Source: Glandiceps talaboti
Taxonomy: Eukaryota; Hemichordata; Enteropneusta; Spengelidae
Length of the DNA: 64,000 nucleotides
Assembly: GCF_964340395.1 (NCBI RefSeq)
Contig: NC_135554.1
Span: 20,321,592 to 20,385,591 of the forward strand
Reading direction: 5' to 3'
Shown: positions 1 through 11,853 of the stretch, piece by piece
Layout: each line of letters starts with the position of its first letter
Numbering within the stretch: position 1 is the first letter of the stretch
Made by a program: the position numbers and the translations under genes
The notes under the pieces: generated by a model
Told to the model about the DNA's origin: nothing
What the model saw: only the letters and a program-made list of their open reading frames with translations
The model's database searches: none

Positions 1-50
1 AATTTACAGTCAAAATGGTTATCAAACTGTCATTATTTGTATAGGTAGTT

Positions 51-117
51 AATCCTCTTTCTCCCAACTTGTACTTAGTTGTGTACAAACAATTACCACC
101 TAGGGAGAAAGAGGATT
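51..117. repeat. Short inverted repeat, 15 bp arms
   Basis: Positions 51-65 and 103-117 are perfect reverse complements (AATCCTCTTTCTCCC against its complement), separated by 37 bp. It lies past the last ERMP1 exon in the window and is probably intronic. Positions 1-386 show no further ERMP1 exon. Confidence 0.6.
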
Positions 118-386
118 TTAATAATAAAACTGTTTTTCTGAGAAACCTGTTGACAATATCCTAACTTCTTCTGTTCTTACAGAAAAATTGATGCAAACAA
201 ACTTTTCAAATTTTTTAATTTAACCATCAAACTTATTAACCTCAGCTTGGCCTCAGACAAAATAACAACCAATTAAATAGTAGATGCTGGCCTAAAAGTG
301 TTCTGTTAAATTCATTTACTTGGCACAGAGCTGTACTATGATTAATTATTGTAGCCATGGTGACTCTTGAGTCCAAATCTACTCAC

Positions 387-3300
387 CTTATCATTCTTTT
401 AATAGGTATATAAATGGAAGCCCCACAGTAAGGAGCATTGTCGATACATTCAAGTGGTTCAGCTGCTTTGAAATGAGAATCATGATTGATAACATGATCT
501 ATACCAAGAAAATCTAATGGCCATAACTCAAGGTGGGCATCTTCTTTCCATACTGCTCCAGACTTGTCGTAAAATGTTCTCATCACATGCTGTAATCATG
601 AACATTACGATACTGTGGTGTCATACTCCTTTGCAACTGAAGTTTGGAGTAATGGTGGCATTCAATTTAGCACAACTATTCATTTTGTCCCAAAACTTTC
701 ATATGTTTGATTTGATTCACATACATTATTGATTAAAGTTATCTAGATAAATAAATGAATTCAGAAATGATATAAAAATATAAATATGACGTAATTTTTA
801 AGGTACCAATTGATTTGTTTCCAAATAAGTTACAGTATGTATTGTGAATTTGCATTCTGTACACTGATGTTAGTAAAAATGAGTCTCGGTACCTGCAATA
901 GAATTCTCCCACCTAGGTGTGTCATAAATGTGATGACTATTTTATTTCTTGGTCAACCCCACTACTTCCGCTCCACAATACTATGGGCCTGTGAGAGAAT
1001 AAGTCCATTTCCTTGTTCTATTTTGACCCTCTAGCATGAAGTAAAAAGCTATTGCAAGCACTGAGAGTTATATTCTCTGCCACTTTACGTTACATACATT
1101 GGTTGTGATCATCTAGATCACAAAAAAAAAGCAAAGAGTAAATTTTTACCAATAGTTCTTACCTGGGCAAACATCCTCTTTGGCGTTGGAGAAAGTGCAT
1201 TACTACCATATGGGAAACCAAATGGAGTTTGTATAGTAATGCCAAGTGATACTACACACATGATAGCTAGCACCATTGTAGTACCATCTACACTATGTAA
1301 GGCATGGATTAAACTCACCTGTAAATTCATGATACAAATGTATATAAGGTATTATTACATATGTCCCAGAGATTACTTGCACTGGTGCACATACGCATAC
1401 TAGTGGTATTTGCACTGCAGTGCAATACTAAAAATATTATTACATACCTTAATGCAAATGAGGACACGAGTGTTCATTCTAAATGAAAGCGCATGATCGC
1501 ACAGTGTCATTTTTATGGAAATTTGTTGTTTCAGATAAACATATGTAATAATTACAGAACTGCATGAATGCCAGTGTAGGTACTCAGGGGTATTTGTACT
1601 CATGCTTGCAATGTTTTCTGCAGCACTTTCACTTGTTACTGCTGCAGAGAACACTCATGCAATATACCCAGAGTACGCCACACTGGGACTTGTGCATCAT
1701 GGGGTTTTGTCACAGTATTGATTCAGGGGGGAGAATAGCACAAAAACCACTGACAGTACGTCCAATGCAAGTATGAGCATTATGGATTGAGAGTACCGTG
1801 ATACTATGTTTATTGTATGTATAAAAGCTACATTTTCTTCCTTCAAAATATATTTGAATACCAATAGAGATGACACTTACTAGATAACAAGTGACAATGA
1901 TGACACTTAATGCCACTAACATGGACATAAAGATATCGGGATTGATTTCTGAGCCCATCCTACCCATCATTGGTGTAAAAACTTCAAATGCTGTCATCAA
2001 TACATACACAGTTAGTAAGGTTGGTAGTATTAATGACAGAAGAGTAAATACCAATAGTCTGCTATTAGAACCTGCAAATTAATTGTGATAGAAAAGTCAT
2101 AAAAATTAGATGTAATTATCAAAAACTGTAAGTTCTGTGTCACAAATGAACTGGCTACATTGTTACACTACATGACGTATTTGATACATGTGTGTATTGG
2201 TATGTCCATTCAATACATTGTTCTGGACATTTGACTGTCCTAGGCATACACTGACTATAATAGACTAACAGACATAGCTTTCAATCGAAAAGACATCTGG
2301 AGACTACAGGTTCCTGGTGCCACTGATGCTTCCTTTTATCATGGGGTTAAAACCAGTTAAAACTGGATAAATATGGTTAGAATTGTTTAGAACCAGTTAA
2401 AACTAGTGAAAATTAGTTTAAAACCAGTTACAACCGGTTAAAACATTGACAATTGTAAGTATATTCAATAAGTTACATGACAATCAAACGGTAAGTTTTT
2501 CATTTTTGTCAGTGGATTACTAACCTTTTGAAGTATATATGCTACATAATGTATAACAATTTGACTACGCTGTATCATATCTAAACAATATATTCAACAC
2601 ATTTCCAAGAATTACCTAAAACTAGGAGTTTTAAACACAAGTGAAATACAATACATAATTACGGTACATACCTTGTGATATACTATTGACTAGAACTGTG
2701 ATAAACCTCCTAAAAACTATAGGAGAGGCGACCCATAGGAGAGGTAGATATGAAGACACAGACTCCTTGTAAGTAGTAAACATTAACAGTAATGTCCATA
2801 GTAGTAGAGTTGCTTCAAAGTAAAGAGCTTCTATATCCCATGCATTGGGAAATCTCTGAAAATTAAAAAAACATCAACAGTTTTATTTCATCTGAAAAAT
2901 TGAACTATGGTTGGATGCTTATAATCAATGTTATGTACTGGAAAATATAAAAACCATGTTACAATGGTTGAACTGAAAGTAGACAGTGAGTAAATAACTA
3001 TTTACATATGCACTGTGACTATAAAGTGGCCATGTGGGTGAGGATAATTTAGGTATTTATTTTAGATTTTATAAAACAATTTCTCTAGTATGTTTTCCTA
3101 CTTGAAAAACCAATGTGAAACAATGTTGACCACATGTGTTTGTAACTCAATACCTTGCATAAACTAAAAATTGTGAAAAATTTTGTTATTGTATGTACAA
3201 TTATAACAAATATTTTTTTTAAACATTTATTTATCTTTTGCAATTTATTGAGTTACAAACAAGGACTTGGTATATGTTTCACATTGGTTTTTCAAGTAGG

Positions 3301-6300
3301 AAGCCAAGATAAAATTGTTTTATAAATGACTTCAAAATATTCTTACTGACAGATGGTAAAAGTGGTAATTTGTTTGGAACAATATTTTTAAGTCACGCAT
3401 GAGTAAACATCATGACTTCACATCCCTGCAGAAGACTTGAGGACTCAGGTTGAATGTTGAGATTCATTCAAGAATTCAGGTGCAGGACAAATTTTTATAT
3501 TCATTTGCAACTATGTTACCTGCACAGATGAGTCTTGATCATAATTTTATGCTTACCTTGAAATAGAATACTTTATCAACCAAAGAGTGAACAGCTAACA
3601 AAGTTAATGCTGCAGGGCATGCATAGATACCAAACAACAAAGACGGATTGGTGAACCACGACATTCCATGACCTAACGCACTCAAACCGTATCCCATAGC
3701 AACATTGACGCCAATGGTAACCAACCATGAGAATATGATGACGACAATGGCAAATATTAGATGGAGGATATATGACAACCCAGTAAGACCTAGAAAAAAA
3801 AGACAGACAAATAAAAAAGTATGCATTCACTGATTTGTTACACAAGGAAAAATAGAGGGTGCTCTATACATATATACATTTGCCAATGATATATAGTGTT
3901 CATGATAAGCCAGCTACGCTATTCATAAACCAAAGAAGGGTGCCCTCAAGGGATGGAGATTGATGGTTGATGCTACTACTGTTACAGCATTACTAAATCA
4001 TTAGTAAATTCCATATATGGAATATTATCTCCCACAAAATCTTATGAATTCATCCTTTGTCTCATAGACAATCTTTCTACAATGTGTAATATATAATGTG
4101 CTACTTATCAAACAAAAACAATCAGCAGAGGTAATACAATTACAATATAATTGAATGTTGGCAATTCCCATCAAAACGTTGAATATATATGATTATCAAA
4201 CTTTACTGAAAAGTTTGTGTATTTTGCTGCCTTTAATATGGGTGGATTACCATTATTTTTTTTTTATTTTTTTTTTTTTGCAATGTGTTTTGACAGAGAA
4301 GTAGGAATTCAGTAACACTGGCATGATTTTATAACACATACTCATTCATCCAAGTACATTAATGCCTTTTTGATCATCTATCTAGATGTAGTTGTCATTT
4401 TTTTCAAATAAAATCAAACATAGTAAAGTTTTGGAACTTCGTAGTTTAGCTAAGTGGGGATGTTGAGCTGAACTGAATGCCACCATTGCTTTAACTTTTG
4501 GCACAAGGGATATTGCATAAATGACGCCACTATGTCCAAAATTTTGAAGTGTCTGAGAACCAAAGTTTCCAAGCTTTTTTTCAAATAAAATCAAACATAG
4601 TAAAGTTTTGGAACTTCTTAGTTTAGCTAAGTGGGGATGTTGAACTGAACTGAATGCCACCATTGCTCCAATTTTTGGCACAAGGGATATTGCATATATG
4701 ACGCCACTGTGTCCAAAATTTTGAGGTGTCCGAGAACCAAAGTTTCCAAGCTGTTCAGTGTTTATAACATGCTATTGTTCAAATGCTACAGTTGCTATAT
4801 AAATTAACTGCATTGAAATTAGTAACAGTCTGGTGAAACTTTACAAAAGTAGGTAGGACTTTTCTTCATAATATCTTTATAAACTAAAGCCATTCCAGAA
4901 ACTTACCTTGGTCACCAGGTGCTATTGCTTTTTGCCAAATCAATGTCAATACTAGAAAAACAAAGCAACTATTGAGAATGGTTGCTATGCGAGCTGGATA
5001 TGTCACCATAAATAGACCAATCACATCAAAGAATACTACATCACCATGACGATATTCTTGTGGATCTTCCAGATAAGAGGAGTTGGCAATATTTTTTATC
5101 AATTCCATAATATTCTCACCTAGAAGGAACAGTTAAAATCATGAATACTAGTGCAAGGGCGAGTGTGTTTAAATAAATCAAACAACCTCTTTATTTTTTC
5201 AAAAATTACCAAAAAGCAAAAGAAAATAGAAATATTTTCAAGGAACTGACCAACTACAAATGTATTTCTTTGCACACACCATTGCAATGCTTCATGTTCA
5301 CATATGCACTATAAAATCAATCTTGTTTATTACTGTAAAAAAATCACATATATCAATCAGTAGTTTTTCTATTCAAAAGTGCATGCACATATTTAAACGG
5401 CTGTATTGTGGTGCACTGTATAGTATGGTAATGGTATGGTGATGACTGAAGCCCTACAAGTACACCTAATGAATATGTTCATCTCATTATCTCTGTGTGC
5501 ATACAAACTCTGTTGTGACTTTTACATGAGATATTTATTCTATCACAAAAAAAGTTTCTTCAACTCACCAGCTCTCTGCATAGCACCATCTGGTATGTAC
5601 TCTGGTGCATCATATTCAGTGTGGTAAATATATCCATTGCTGACAAAGGCCATATCAATACCTACACAACAGAAATGAGAGGTAATAGATACTTCATGCA
5701 ATTACCCAGTAACATTGTTAGAATAGGGTATGCCACATACCAATTCCAAATAGTTGCCCCAAGCTAAATATCTTTAATCTATGTCTATAAAGTACACTGA
5801 AATAATCCAATTGTGAATGCCCAACTTTTCTTTATATATCCTTTCAATCGTAATATCATGACCTCCCCCCCCCCCCCCCCCCCCCCCCCCCAATTGGGCT
5901 CACATGTCCGCAAGGTCATGTGTGCTGACTAGTGGGTCAATCTGTTGATAAAAACTGAAGTGTGCAGTCAAAAATTTCAGGTAACAATTTCCGAGTTTGT
6001 ATTTGGATCAAAAGTTTAACCCAATACTCTGATTTACCAACATAGATGACTTTTCATCTAAAAATATTTAAGTCCATAATGAGATCATGTTCAAAATGAT
6101 TCTGCATACAGTTTTTGCCCTGTTATTTTATTACAATTATCAAAACAGATTTTGCCTTGTGATTTTGTGGGAAGAAAGAAAGATTCACATCACTATGTCA
6201 TTCTATTAAAAGACTAAAAAAAATAAATCATTGAATAACTGCAAATACCTGGCACCCTGCCATAATCTCTGAATACCCTGTAATCTGTATCTGATGGAAT

Positions 6301-8491
6301 AATGCCACTCTGGAAAATTTCCTGAGACACGGAATTAGCAAATGGATACTTGACAGACTTTGCATAGGCATGAACTAACCATGGATTTTTAGGACCTGTA
6401 GAGGGAGAACAAGGTCAAGGTCATTGTTATCCTTTATGTCTTGGTGGTATAAAGCCTAACAAACTTGACAGTGTCACAAGATTTAATGTATTCTTTAGCA
6501 AAATGTAAACCACAGAAAAATCCAGTTTGAGATACAGATATTTAAACTGAGGGTCACAATGTATGCAATGAAGATAAGACTGAATATGAGGCTGTATATT
6601 CTTGAATCATGTCATGCACTGATTGAGGCTACAGGTCATAGGTTAAAGGTTAAAGCACAGACCCTGGACTTAGGGTCTATGGTTAGAGTAAACCTTTGTT
6701 CCAAAATCTAGTTGGCTAAAGTACATCTAAGACACAAAAGTCATGAAGTCAGCTTTTTCTCCATTCCTTGATGCAAAAATATTGAAATAGATCTTAAATT
6801 GGAAAACAAGTCTGAAAAAATATTGTTATCACAAAATCCTTATTATTAATATCAAAATCTAAAAGTTTGATATTGTACTCCTTTTTATCTCACCAAGAAT
6901 TATCCCAACACAATGCATACCTGTTTGGAATACCAACTCCCGACCACCACCTCCAGCACTGTCTAGGTTAAGAAAAGCTCGGATATCATTCCTCCAAGTA
7001 TGTTTTGTTATGAACCCATGACTGGCAGGGAGAATGTTCTCTTCAGCTCCATTGAAAAGAAATATAACACTGTGTTTTAATGGCACTGATGAAGATGCTA
7101 AGGCTCTCAGAATCTCCAGTAGAACTGCACAGCTGACAACATCATCACTTGCACCTGTGAAAACAGGACATAATGTAGGCCTGGGTTACATGCTTGAATA
7201 TTAATGTGCCAGACACCTGCTATGTTGGGCTGAGGATAACTTTTTAAATGTGTATTCAGGAGAGAAAATCCAATTTTAGACCAACATTGTTGAGAAAACA
7301 AAATAGTGGACCCAATCTTGAACTCTCTCACTTGAAATATGCATATCCCTTGTTTGACCAATTAGCTGGAAAAATATACATGTAACTGTGGCATTTCTGA
7401 ATGCAGTCAAAAATGGAAAGTATGATAGCATCTCCCGGTGCCCCCACCCCACCCCAGTTGCAGAATGTAAGTACATTATCTCTATCTTTGCTATAAGAAA
7501 CAATTGTGTACATATTCTTGTAATATGAATATGAATGATGCATTTCTTTGGTAGCATGTCTGGTTAATGAGTAACTATAGTATGAGGCTAATAACGTGGC
7601 TTTGCAGCTTGTTTGTTCTGTTCAGTGTCAATAGTTGCATGGCAATGGAATATTAGGAATTTTCCACATTCCATTGCTTTGGTACAAGGTCTCAGTCGCT
7701 ATGTTAATATGACGAAATATGTCAAACCATAAATGAAACTTGATATTTACAAAACCAACACTTCGAAATGTTATCTACACTCTCGCCATGTAAACTGTTA
7801 GAAGACTAATGAAATATAGGTTTTTAACCAAAACGTGGATTGCTTATTACTGTAAATACGTGACTTGATCGAAAACTACTGAAGGTGGATATTGGCAGAG
7901 GTACACTAGTATTTGCTTTAGCTGCAAAATATATACTGCGGTTAACTTACCTGGACTGCCTGGTACGGAATCGTAATGGCAATTAATCAGCAGACTGTGT
8001 CTTTTTTTTATTTTTCCTTTCGGTCCAATACGAGCTATAACATTGGTTATATTTCTGTACACATGACCAATATCTTGGTGAATAAAATAGAGAGTGAAAG
8101 AACCATTTGGTCGCTGTACATCGATATCCAATCTTTGTACGGGGTTTGGTTTCAATTTGTTCAGTTCTCCAAGCAAGTACCGGAAGGCAACCTGTTCATT
8201 TTCGACGCTACCGGTTGGTTTTGGTCCAAAGCTGGTCAACAGTCTCAAGTGTTCCTTGGCTTTATCTTCGTAGAAAGTGTCGACTGGGGAATCCTTCTCA
8301 AAGTCACGTGGTTGAGGAAATGAATTATTCACATACACGACAAGTCCTACAATGCAAGCCAGTAAAACAAGTGCGGCTAAAAGGACAACTTCTGAGCTAC
8401 GAGCATGACAAGCAGGAGCTCCTTGTGCCTTCTCAGTTGAATTCTTCTTTTTCATATTGCTGGAATCAACTTGACTACCAGTCATGTTCAT
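387..8491 (-). CDS. ermp1: Endoplasmic reticulum metallopeptidase 1, 10 exons, 3' end outside window
   Basis: This is an M28-family zinc aminopeptidase anchored in the ER membrane. Coding exons in transcript order are 7951-8491, 6921-7154, 6249-6395, 5569-5661, 4907-5119, 3557-3789, 2672-2855, 1881-2071, 1163-1318 and 387-589. All have GT-AG borders and their phases chain without a break, giving about 731 residues; human ERMP1 is about 900, so roughly 170 C-terminal residues lie beyond the left edge. Residues 34-54 form the first membrane helix. The peptidase motifs are CHYDS (H172, D174), GASDD (181-185), NGAEE (215-219), LNLDSAGG (D245) and YIYHTEYD, which together supply the usual M28 zinc and catalytic residues. 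Exons 5-9 encode several further membrane helices, and exon 10 begins the lumenal tail. The ATG at 8491 is used because the second in-frame ATG (8485) is only two codons later. Introns hold several repeats (3021-3345, 4398-4752, 881-1070, 1395-1735). Identification rests on family knowledge of the GASDD, HGFIT and GIIPSDTD blocks and is firm. Confidence 0.95.
881..1070. repeat. Inverted-repeat element, family D, copy 1
   Basis: This is a roughly 190 bp element in ERMP1 intron 9. It begins with GGTACCTGCAATAG and ends with the near reverse complement CTATTGCAAGCACTGAG. The inner part, including TTCTATTTTGACCCTCTAGC, matches the copy at 37866-38214. It looks like a non-autonomous DNA transposon; no transposase is seen. 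Confidence 0.7.
1395..1735. repeat. Dispersed repeat, family E, copy 1
   Basis: A roughly 300 bp stretch in ERMP1 intron 8 matches 53320-53660 in the same orientation (shared blocks TGATCGCA, GTGTCATTTTTA, TTGTTTC, GATAAACATATGTA, GCACTTTCACTTGTTA). A weaker partial copy lies at about 18405-18600. The open frames inside it exist only because the copies share sequence and are not genes. Confidence 0.65.
2344..2445. repeat. Degenerate short repeat built on AACCAGTT
   Basis: AACCAGTT occurs at 2351, 2391 and 2422 and AACCGGTT at 2432, within a low-complexity GTTAAAACCAGTT stretch in ERMP1 intron 7. The words resemble the Grainyhead consensus, but the simple explanation is a decayed minisatellite. 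Confidence 0.5.
3021..3345. repeat. Foldback element, family A, copy 1
   Basis: This element in ERMP1 intron 6 has long imperfect inverted arms. The left arm has CCTACTTGAAAAACCAATG and the right arm CATTGGTTTTTCAAGTAGG, and both carry the GAGTTACAAACA block. Related copies are at 35937-36279 and 60190-60930, so it is a mobile foldback or MITE-like element with no coding capacity. Confidence 0.75.
4398..4752. repeat. Two-copy tandem duplication, period 177 bp
   Basis: The block starting TCAAATAAAATCAAACATAG recurs at 4404 and 4581, and the two units are almost identical through CCAAAGTTTCCAAGC. It lies inside ERMP1 intron 5. The 99-codon minus-strand frame that spans both units is an artefact of the repeat. 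Confidence 0.9.
5865..5891. repeat. Poly-C tract, about 27 bp
   Basis: An uninterrupted C run in ERMP1 intron 3. Similar homopolymers occur at about 21730-21745, 32862-32879, 34239-34260 (G), 39306-39320 (G), 50989-51006 and 59699-59711 (G). Their exact length may be affected by assembly. Confidence 0.9.
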
Positions 8492-8960
8492 CGCTTTACA
8501 GAGCAGCAGTGATTGTCATTCAAACCACTTTGCATGCTATATGTACAGGTCAAAGGTTGGAAAATCCCTACGAGCTCGTACAGAAATATTGTATCTGGTG
8601 TCATATTCATTTACGAGTAACTTGTAAAATACCATTTAGCAGTTTTAAGACATATATCTAGAAATATTGTATTACTTTAAGAAATTGGACAACATATTTT
8701 GTCAAAAATCTGCACTAAAATTCGTTCCAAATATATGAAAGAAAAAAAATACGTGTACACGAGGGTATCATCTCCCGAGACTCAACGAGAATATAAATGA
8801 GACTATGTTAAAATTGAGTGCACATGCGCACATTTTACATATTTTCTGCTTGCGGAAAATACAAATTTATGTACGTACATTGAGCCCGATCGTCACAGGT
8901 TAGTGCGGTAAAGCTCCCGAATTGGACGAGTAATTTCAGGTCTATAAAGAGAAAGTAGTC
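8492..8960. promoter_or_regulatory. Shared divergent promoter region, ermp1 / ift25
   Basis: Only 469 bp separates the ERMP1 start codon (minus, 8491) from the IFT25 start codon (plus, 8961), so both 5' UTRs and core promoters must lie here or overlap. The TATAAA at about 8943 is too close to the IFT25 ATG to be a useful TATA box. No other motif is convincing by eye. Confidence 0.6.
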
Positions 8961-11432
8961 ATGTTTGATGTTGCATTAGCTGAAGCAGGGGCAAAAGTTG
9001 TCCTAGCAACTTCAAGTGATGAAAAACATCCCCCTGAACATATGATAGATGGGTAAGTACAACCATGGATGTATTAGTGTATCACTAATACATCCATGGT
9101 ACAACTTAGTTGACGTTTTCACCAAGCAACCATTTACTTTTTAGTTTGCTTCGAAATGTTTTTTTTCATTGTAGTCCATTGCTTCTAGACTTTTTGATAC
9201 AAACAGTAATGTTCATTTTATTACTTAAGAATAGAGATCGAAGAAACGAGAAGCCCTATATTTTGCAATACATTGCACCCACTGGTCCCTAATATGTTAC
9301 TATGACAACGAGACGCCATGGTTATTAATATGAAGCGATTATCAGTGTCACGTTTCTTGTCTCACTTCACTTAAATTACATGTATATGTTTTATGTACAC
9401 AACAAACAACAACAAAATGTGTTCAGCATCAGAATTTCATGGACCATCTGACATTGAGTAGGAAAGGGACCAGTGAGAATTTGAGTCCCCACTTACTCCT
9501 TCATCAAGCAGGATTAAGGAAAGGGACAAAATTCAGTTACATGTACTCCATCTGCAAACAGGTGATGCTGCTGAAATGAGATATTACTCTTGTAAATACC
9601 TATGTGTGAGAGATCAGCATAGCTATATTTATAGTATTATTTTTTTATGTGTCAGTGTGTACATATCAAATTTTTTTTTTTTAAACACTGATATATGCTG
9701 ATTCTCCAGTAGCTCCATGCAGTTTGTTGATTGTATACTTTTTATTAATAGTGAACCTATCATATTACATTTTGTTTTTTTCAAAATTGTACCATACCAC
9801 ACTCTCTGGTAGTGTGTGTAGCGTAATAAAGATTAATGTTAATGTTAATGTTAAATATCAAATTAATTCATTCTATCATTCTGTTCTTTTACAGAAATTC
9901 AGAATCATTTTGGTCAACTACTGGACTTTTTCCACAAGAATTCATCATCAGTTTTTCAGGTCTTATGGATATTAATGCAATCAAACTAGAAACATTTCAA
10001 AGTAAGTTTTCAACAGCAGTTATACTTTAATTCCATCCAGGTGGACTTCTGTATATGCTAATGATATAGATCGACAACCACTTTTACTTCTAAACATCAA
10101 AGGGAAACAGAAAATGTCAGATTAATCAGTAGCAGTGTTGGTTTGATCATATATTTGACCTGAATACTGTTTTGAGCAAGGGAAAGCAGTGTGCCCTCTA
10201 AGCCAATTTGACATGTCATTGATGCACACCAACTCCTTGTGACCCATGGTACATAGTGAATGTGGCTTGATTTCTTGATTTCCTTTGTTTAGTGTCGTTT
10301 ACGTTTGTTTTCAATTTTGATTGTAGGAAGTGATTGCCACCATCCCATTCGCATCTGACCCTGTGTAAAAGAACTTCTTGTTCAAATCTCACACTGTTAA
10401 GTAGCCAATCAGGATGATATGAATGTTATGTTACCGGCTACTCACTGAACAAGTAGATATTCACCCTATTCTTTACTTTGTGGTAACTCACAAGACAAAC
10501 CAAATTTCTATCATTTTAACCCACAACAATAATTTTTTGTCAGTCAACAGAGGGCGCACTGAAAGTAAGGTCTGAAAGAGAAAGATGAGTTTCTGTCAGT
10601 CTGTTGAAATTACGTAGCATTTAATGAATTCTTGTTATTGTTTTGTTTTCTCTTTGTAGTTCATAAAATGAGTGTTGAAAGGAGTGTCCATGCAGAACCT
10701 ATAGATTTTGAAATCTTGAATGAAAAAGAATTTACCCCAACTGATGCTGCATTACAAATGGAAGAATTCACCGTAAGTTGCTTAATATCCATTTTAATAA
10801 CAATAATCCTTTGATATCTTATCATGTACAGAAGTTATGTCACTATAGTCTGACTCCCTAAACTACCAGATATGTATATAGAAAACTTACAATGCAAAGG
10901 TTCAATTCTTTTTGAAAAACATTTGTTGTAAATTCATAAATAAGAAAATTGAAATATGTCAAAAAATTGAAATATATCAACAGACAACAACAAAACTGAA
11001 AGTTATTTTGTTCACATTATATATGCAGGATGAGTGATGGATACCTGAACAGAACAAATATATTTCAATAAGATATATTTTGTATGTTTCATTTACTTTT
11101 AAAATTTTATGCAGTGTCTCTGACAAGTAACTTCACAGAAAAGTAGTACAGTTATATCCCTAAAACTTTAGACCTCAGTATCATGCAAGGAAAATCTAGT
11201 AAAATTTTACTGTTTTTGCATAGCATTGGAAAGAAACAAGGTTTAAAAAAAATGTAATGGTCTTGGTTAGATTTTATATAGTTATTATTATACATGTTTT
11301 CTTTTTTTTTTTCTTTTTTTTCAGTTTGATGCTGCTACTTCAGCTACTCACCTAAGGTTTATTATCAAATCAGGCTATGATCACTTTGTATCAGTTCACA
11401 GAGTTAATGTTGATGGCACAGCTGTTAGATAG
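8961..11432 (+). CDS. ift25: Intraflagellar transport protein 25 (HSPB11), complete, 4 exons
   Basis: IFT25 pairs with IFT27 in the peripheral part of the IFT-B train in cilia. Coding exons are 8961-9052, 9895-10001, 10660-10772 and 11325-11432; they chain in phase and give 139 residues, against 144 in human HSPB11. The first exon carries LATSSDEKHPPEHMIDG and the second FWSTTGLFPQEFI, both hallmark blocks of this family. The remainder contains EPIDFE and, near the end, LRFIIKSGYDHFVSVH. The fold is a galactose-binding-like jelly roll. The ATG at 8961 matches the family N-terminus, and all four introns' borders are GT-AG. Introns carry a perfect 18 bp hairpin (9063-9101) and a family F element (10186-10562). 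The last 13 codons and the stop are duplicated just downstream (see 11391-11480). Identification is firm. Confidence 0.95.
9063..9101. repeat. Perfect hairpin, 18 bp stem, 3 nt loop
   Basis: ACCATGGATGTATTAGTG is followed by TAT and then its exact reverse complement. It starts about 10 bp after the 5' splice site of IFT25 intron 1. Confidence 0.85.
10186..10562. repeat. Inverted-repeat element, family F, copy 1
   Basis: The left end reads GCAGTGTGCCCTCTAAGCC and the right end AGAGGGCGCACTG, its near reverse complement. Inner sequence resembles 55435-55619 and the partial copies at about 61010-61090 and 54478-54560. It sits in IFT25 intron 2. No coding capacity. Confidence 0.65.
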
Positions 11433-11480
11433 AGCCTTCAGTTCACAGAGTTAATGTTGATGGCACAGCTGTTAGATAGA
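11391..11480 (+). repeat. 43 bp direct duplication of the IFT25 coding end
   Basis: The 43 bases 11391-11433, which hold the last codons and the TAG stop, recur without a mismatch at 11438-11480, a 47 bp period. The second copy follows the stop and so lies in the 3' UTR. Confidence 0.95.
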
Positions 11481-11847
11481 AGACTAGAAAACAAAAAGGG
11501 GCCTACATTTACAGGTTTTATCACTTAGTGCTTGAAGAATGACATGTGAATTTCATATTGTATATACCTGGAACCACTGATGTTTAAAGAACTTTTCCCT
11601 ATATTTCTTTATGCTATTTTGTTCACAGATATATTTCTAGGGTTGTAGCCAAATTAGTAGTGTATGTATGTATAGAGTATTTTGTGATTGTATAAATTGA
11701 ACAAAATACTTGCATTGACATAGAAGTCCATTTGTCTACATTTCTGTTACACCACCACTGAGGGCAGTATTTATTATGCAGACTAAGTGGACTTGCTCGA
11801 TAGACTGTATTTTCTGTAAATATGTTTTCTGATCTTGTCTTTGACAA

Positions 11848-11853
11848 AATAAA
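11848..11853 (+). terminator. Polyadenylation signal AATAAA for ift25
   Basis: AATAAA lies about 415 bp after the stop codon, the first clear signal on the plus strand. A TG-rich stretch follows within 50 bp, as expected for a cleavage site. Confidence 0.6.

Noticed and set aside
8107-8661. 184-codon plus-strand frame
   Set aside because: Antisense to ERMP1 exon 1, whose peptide matches the family.
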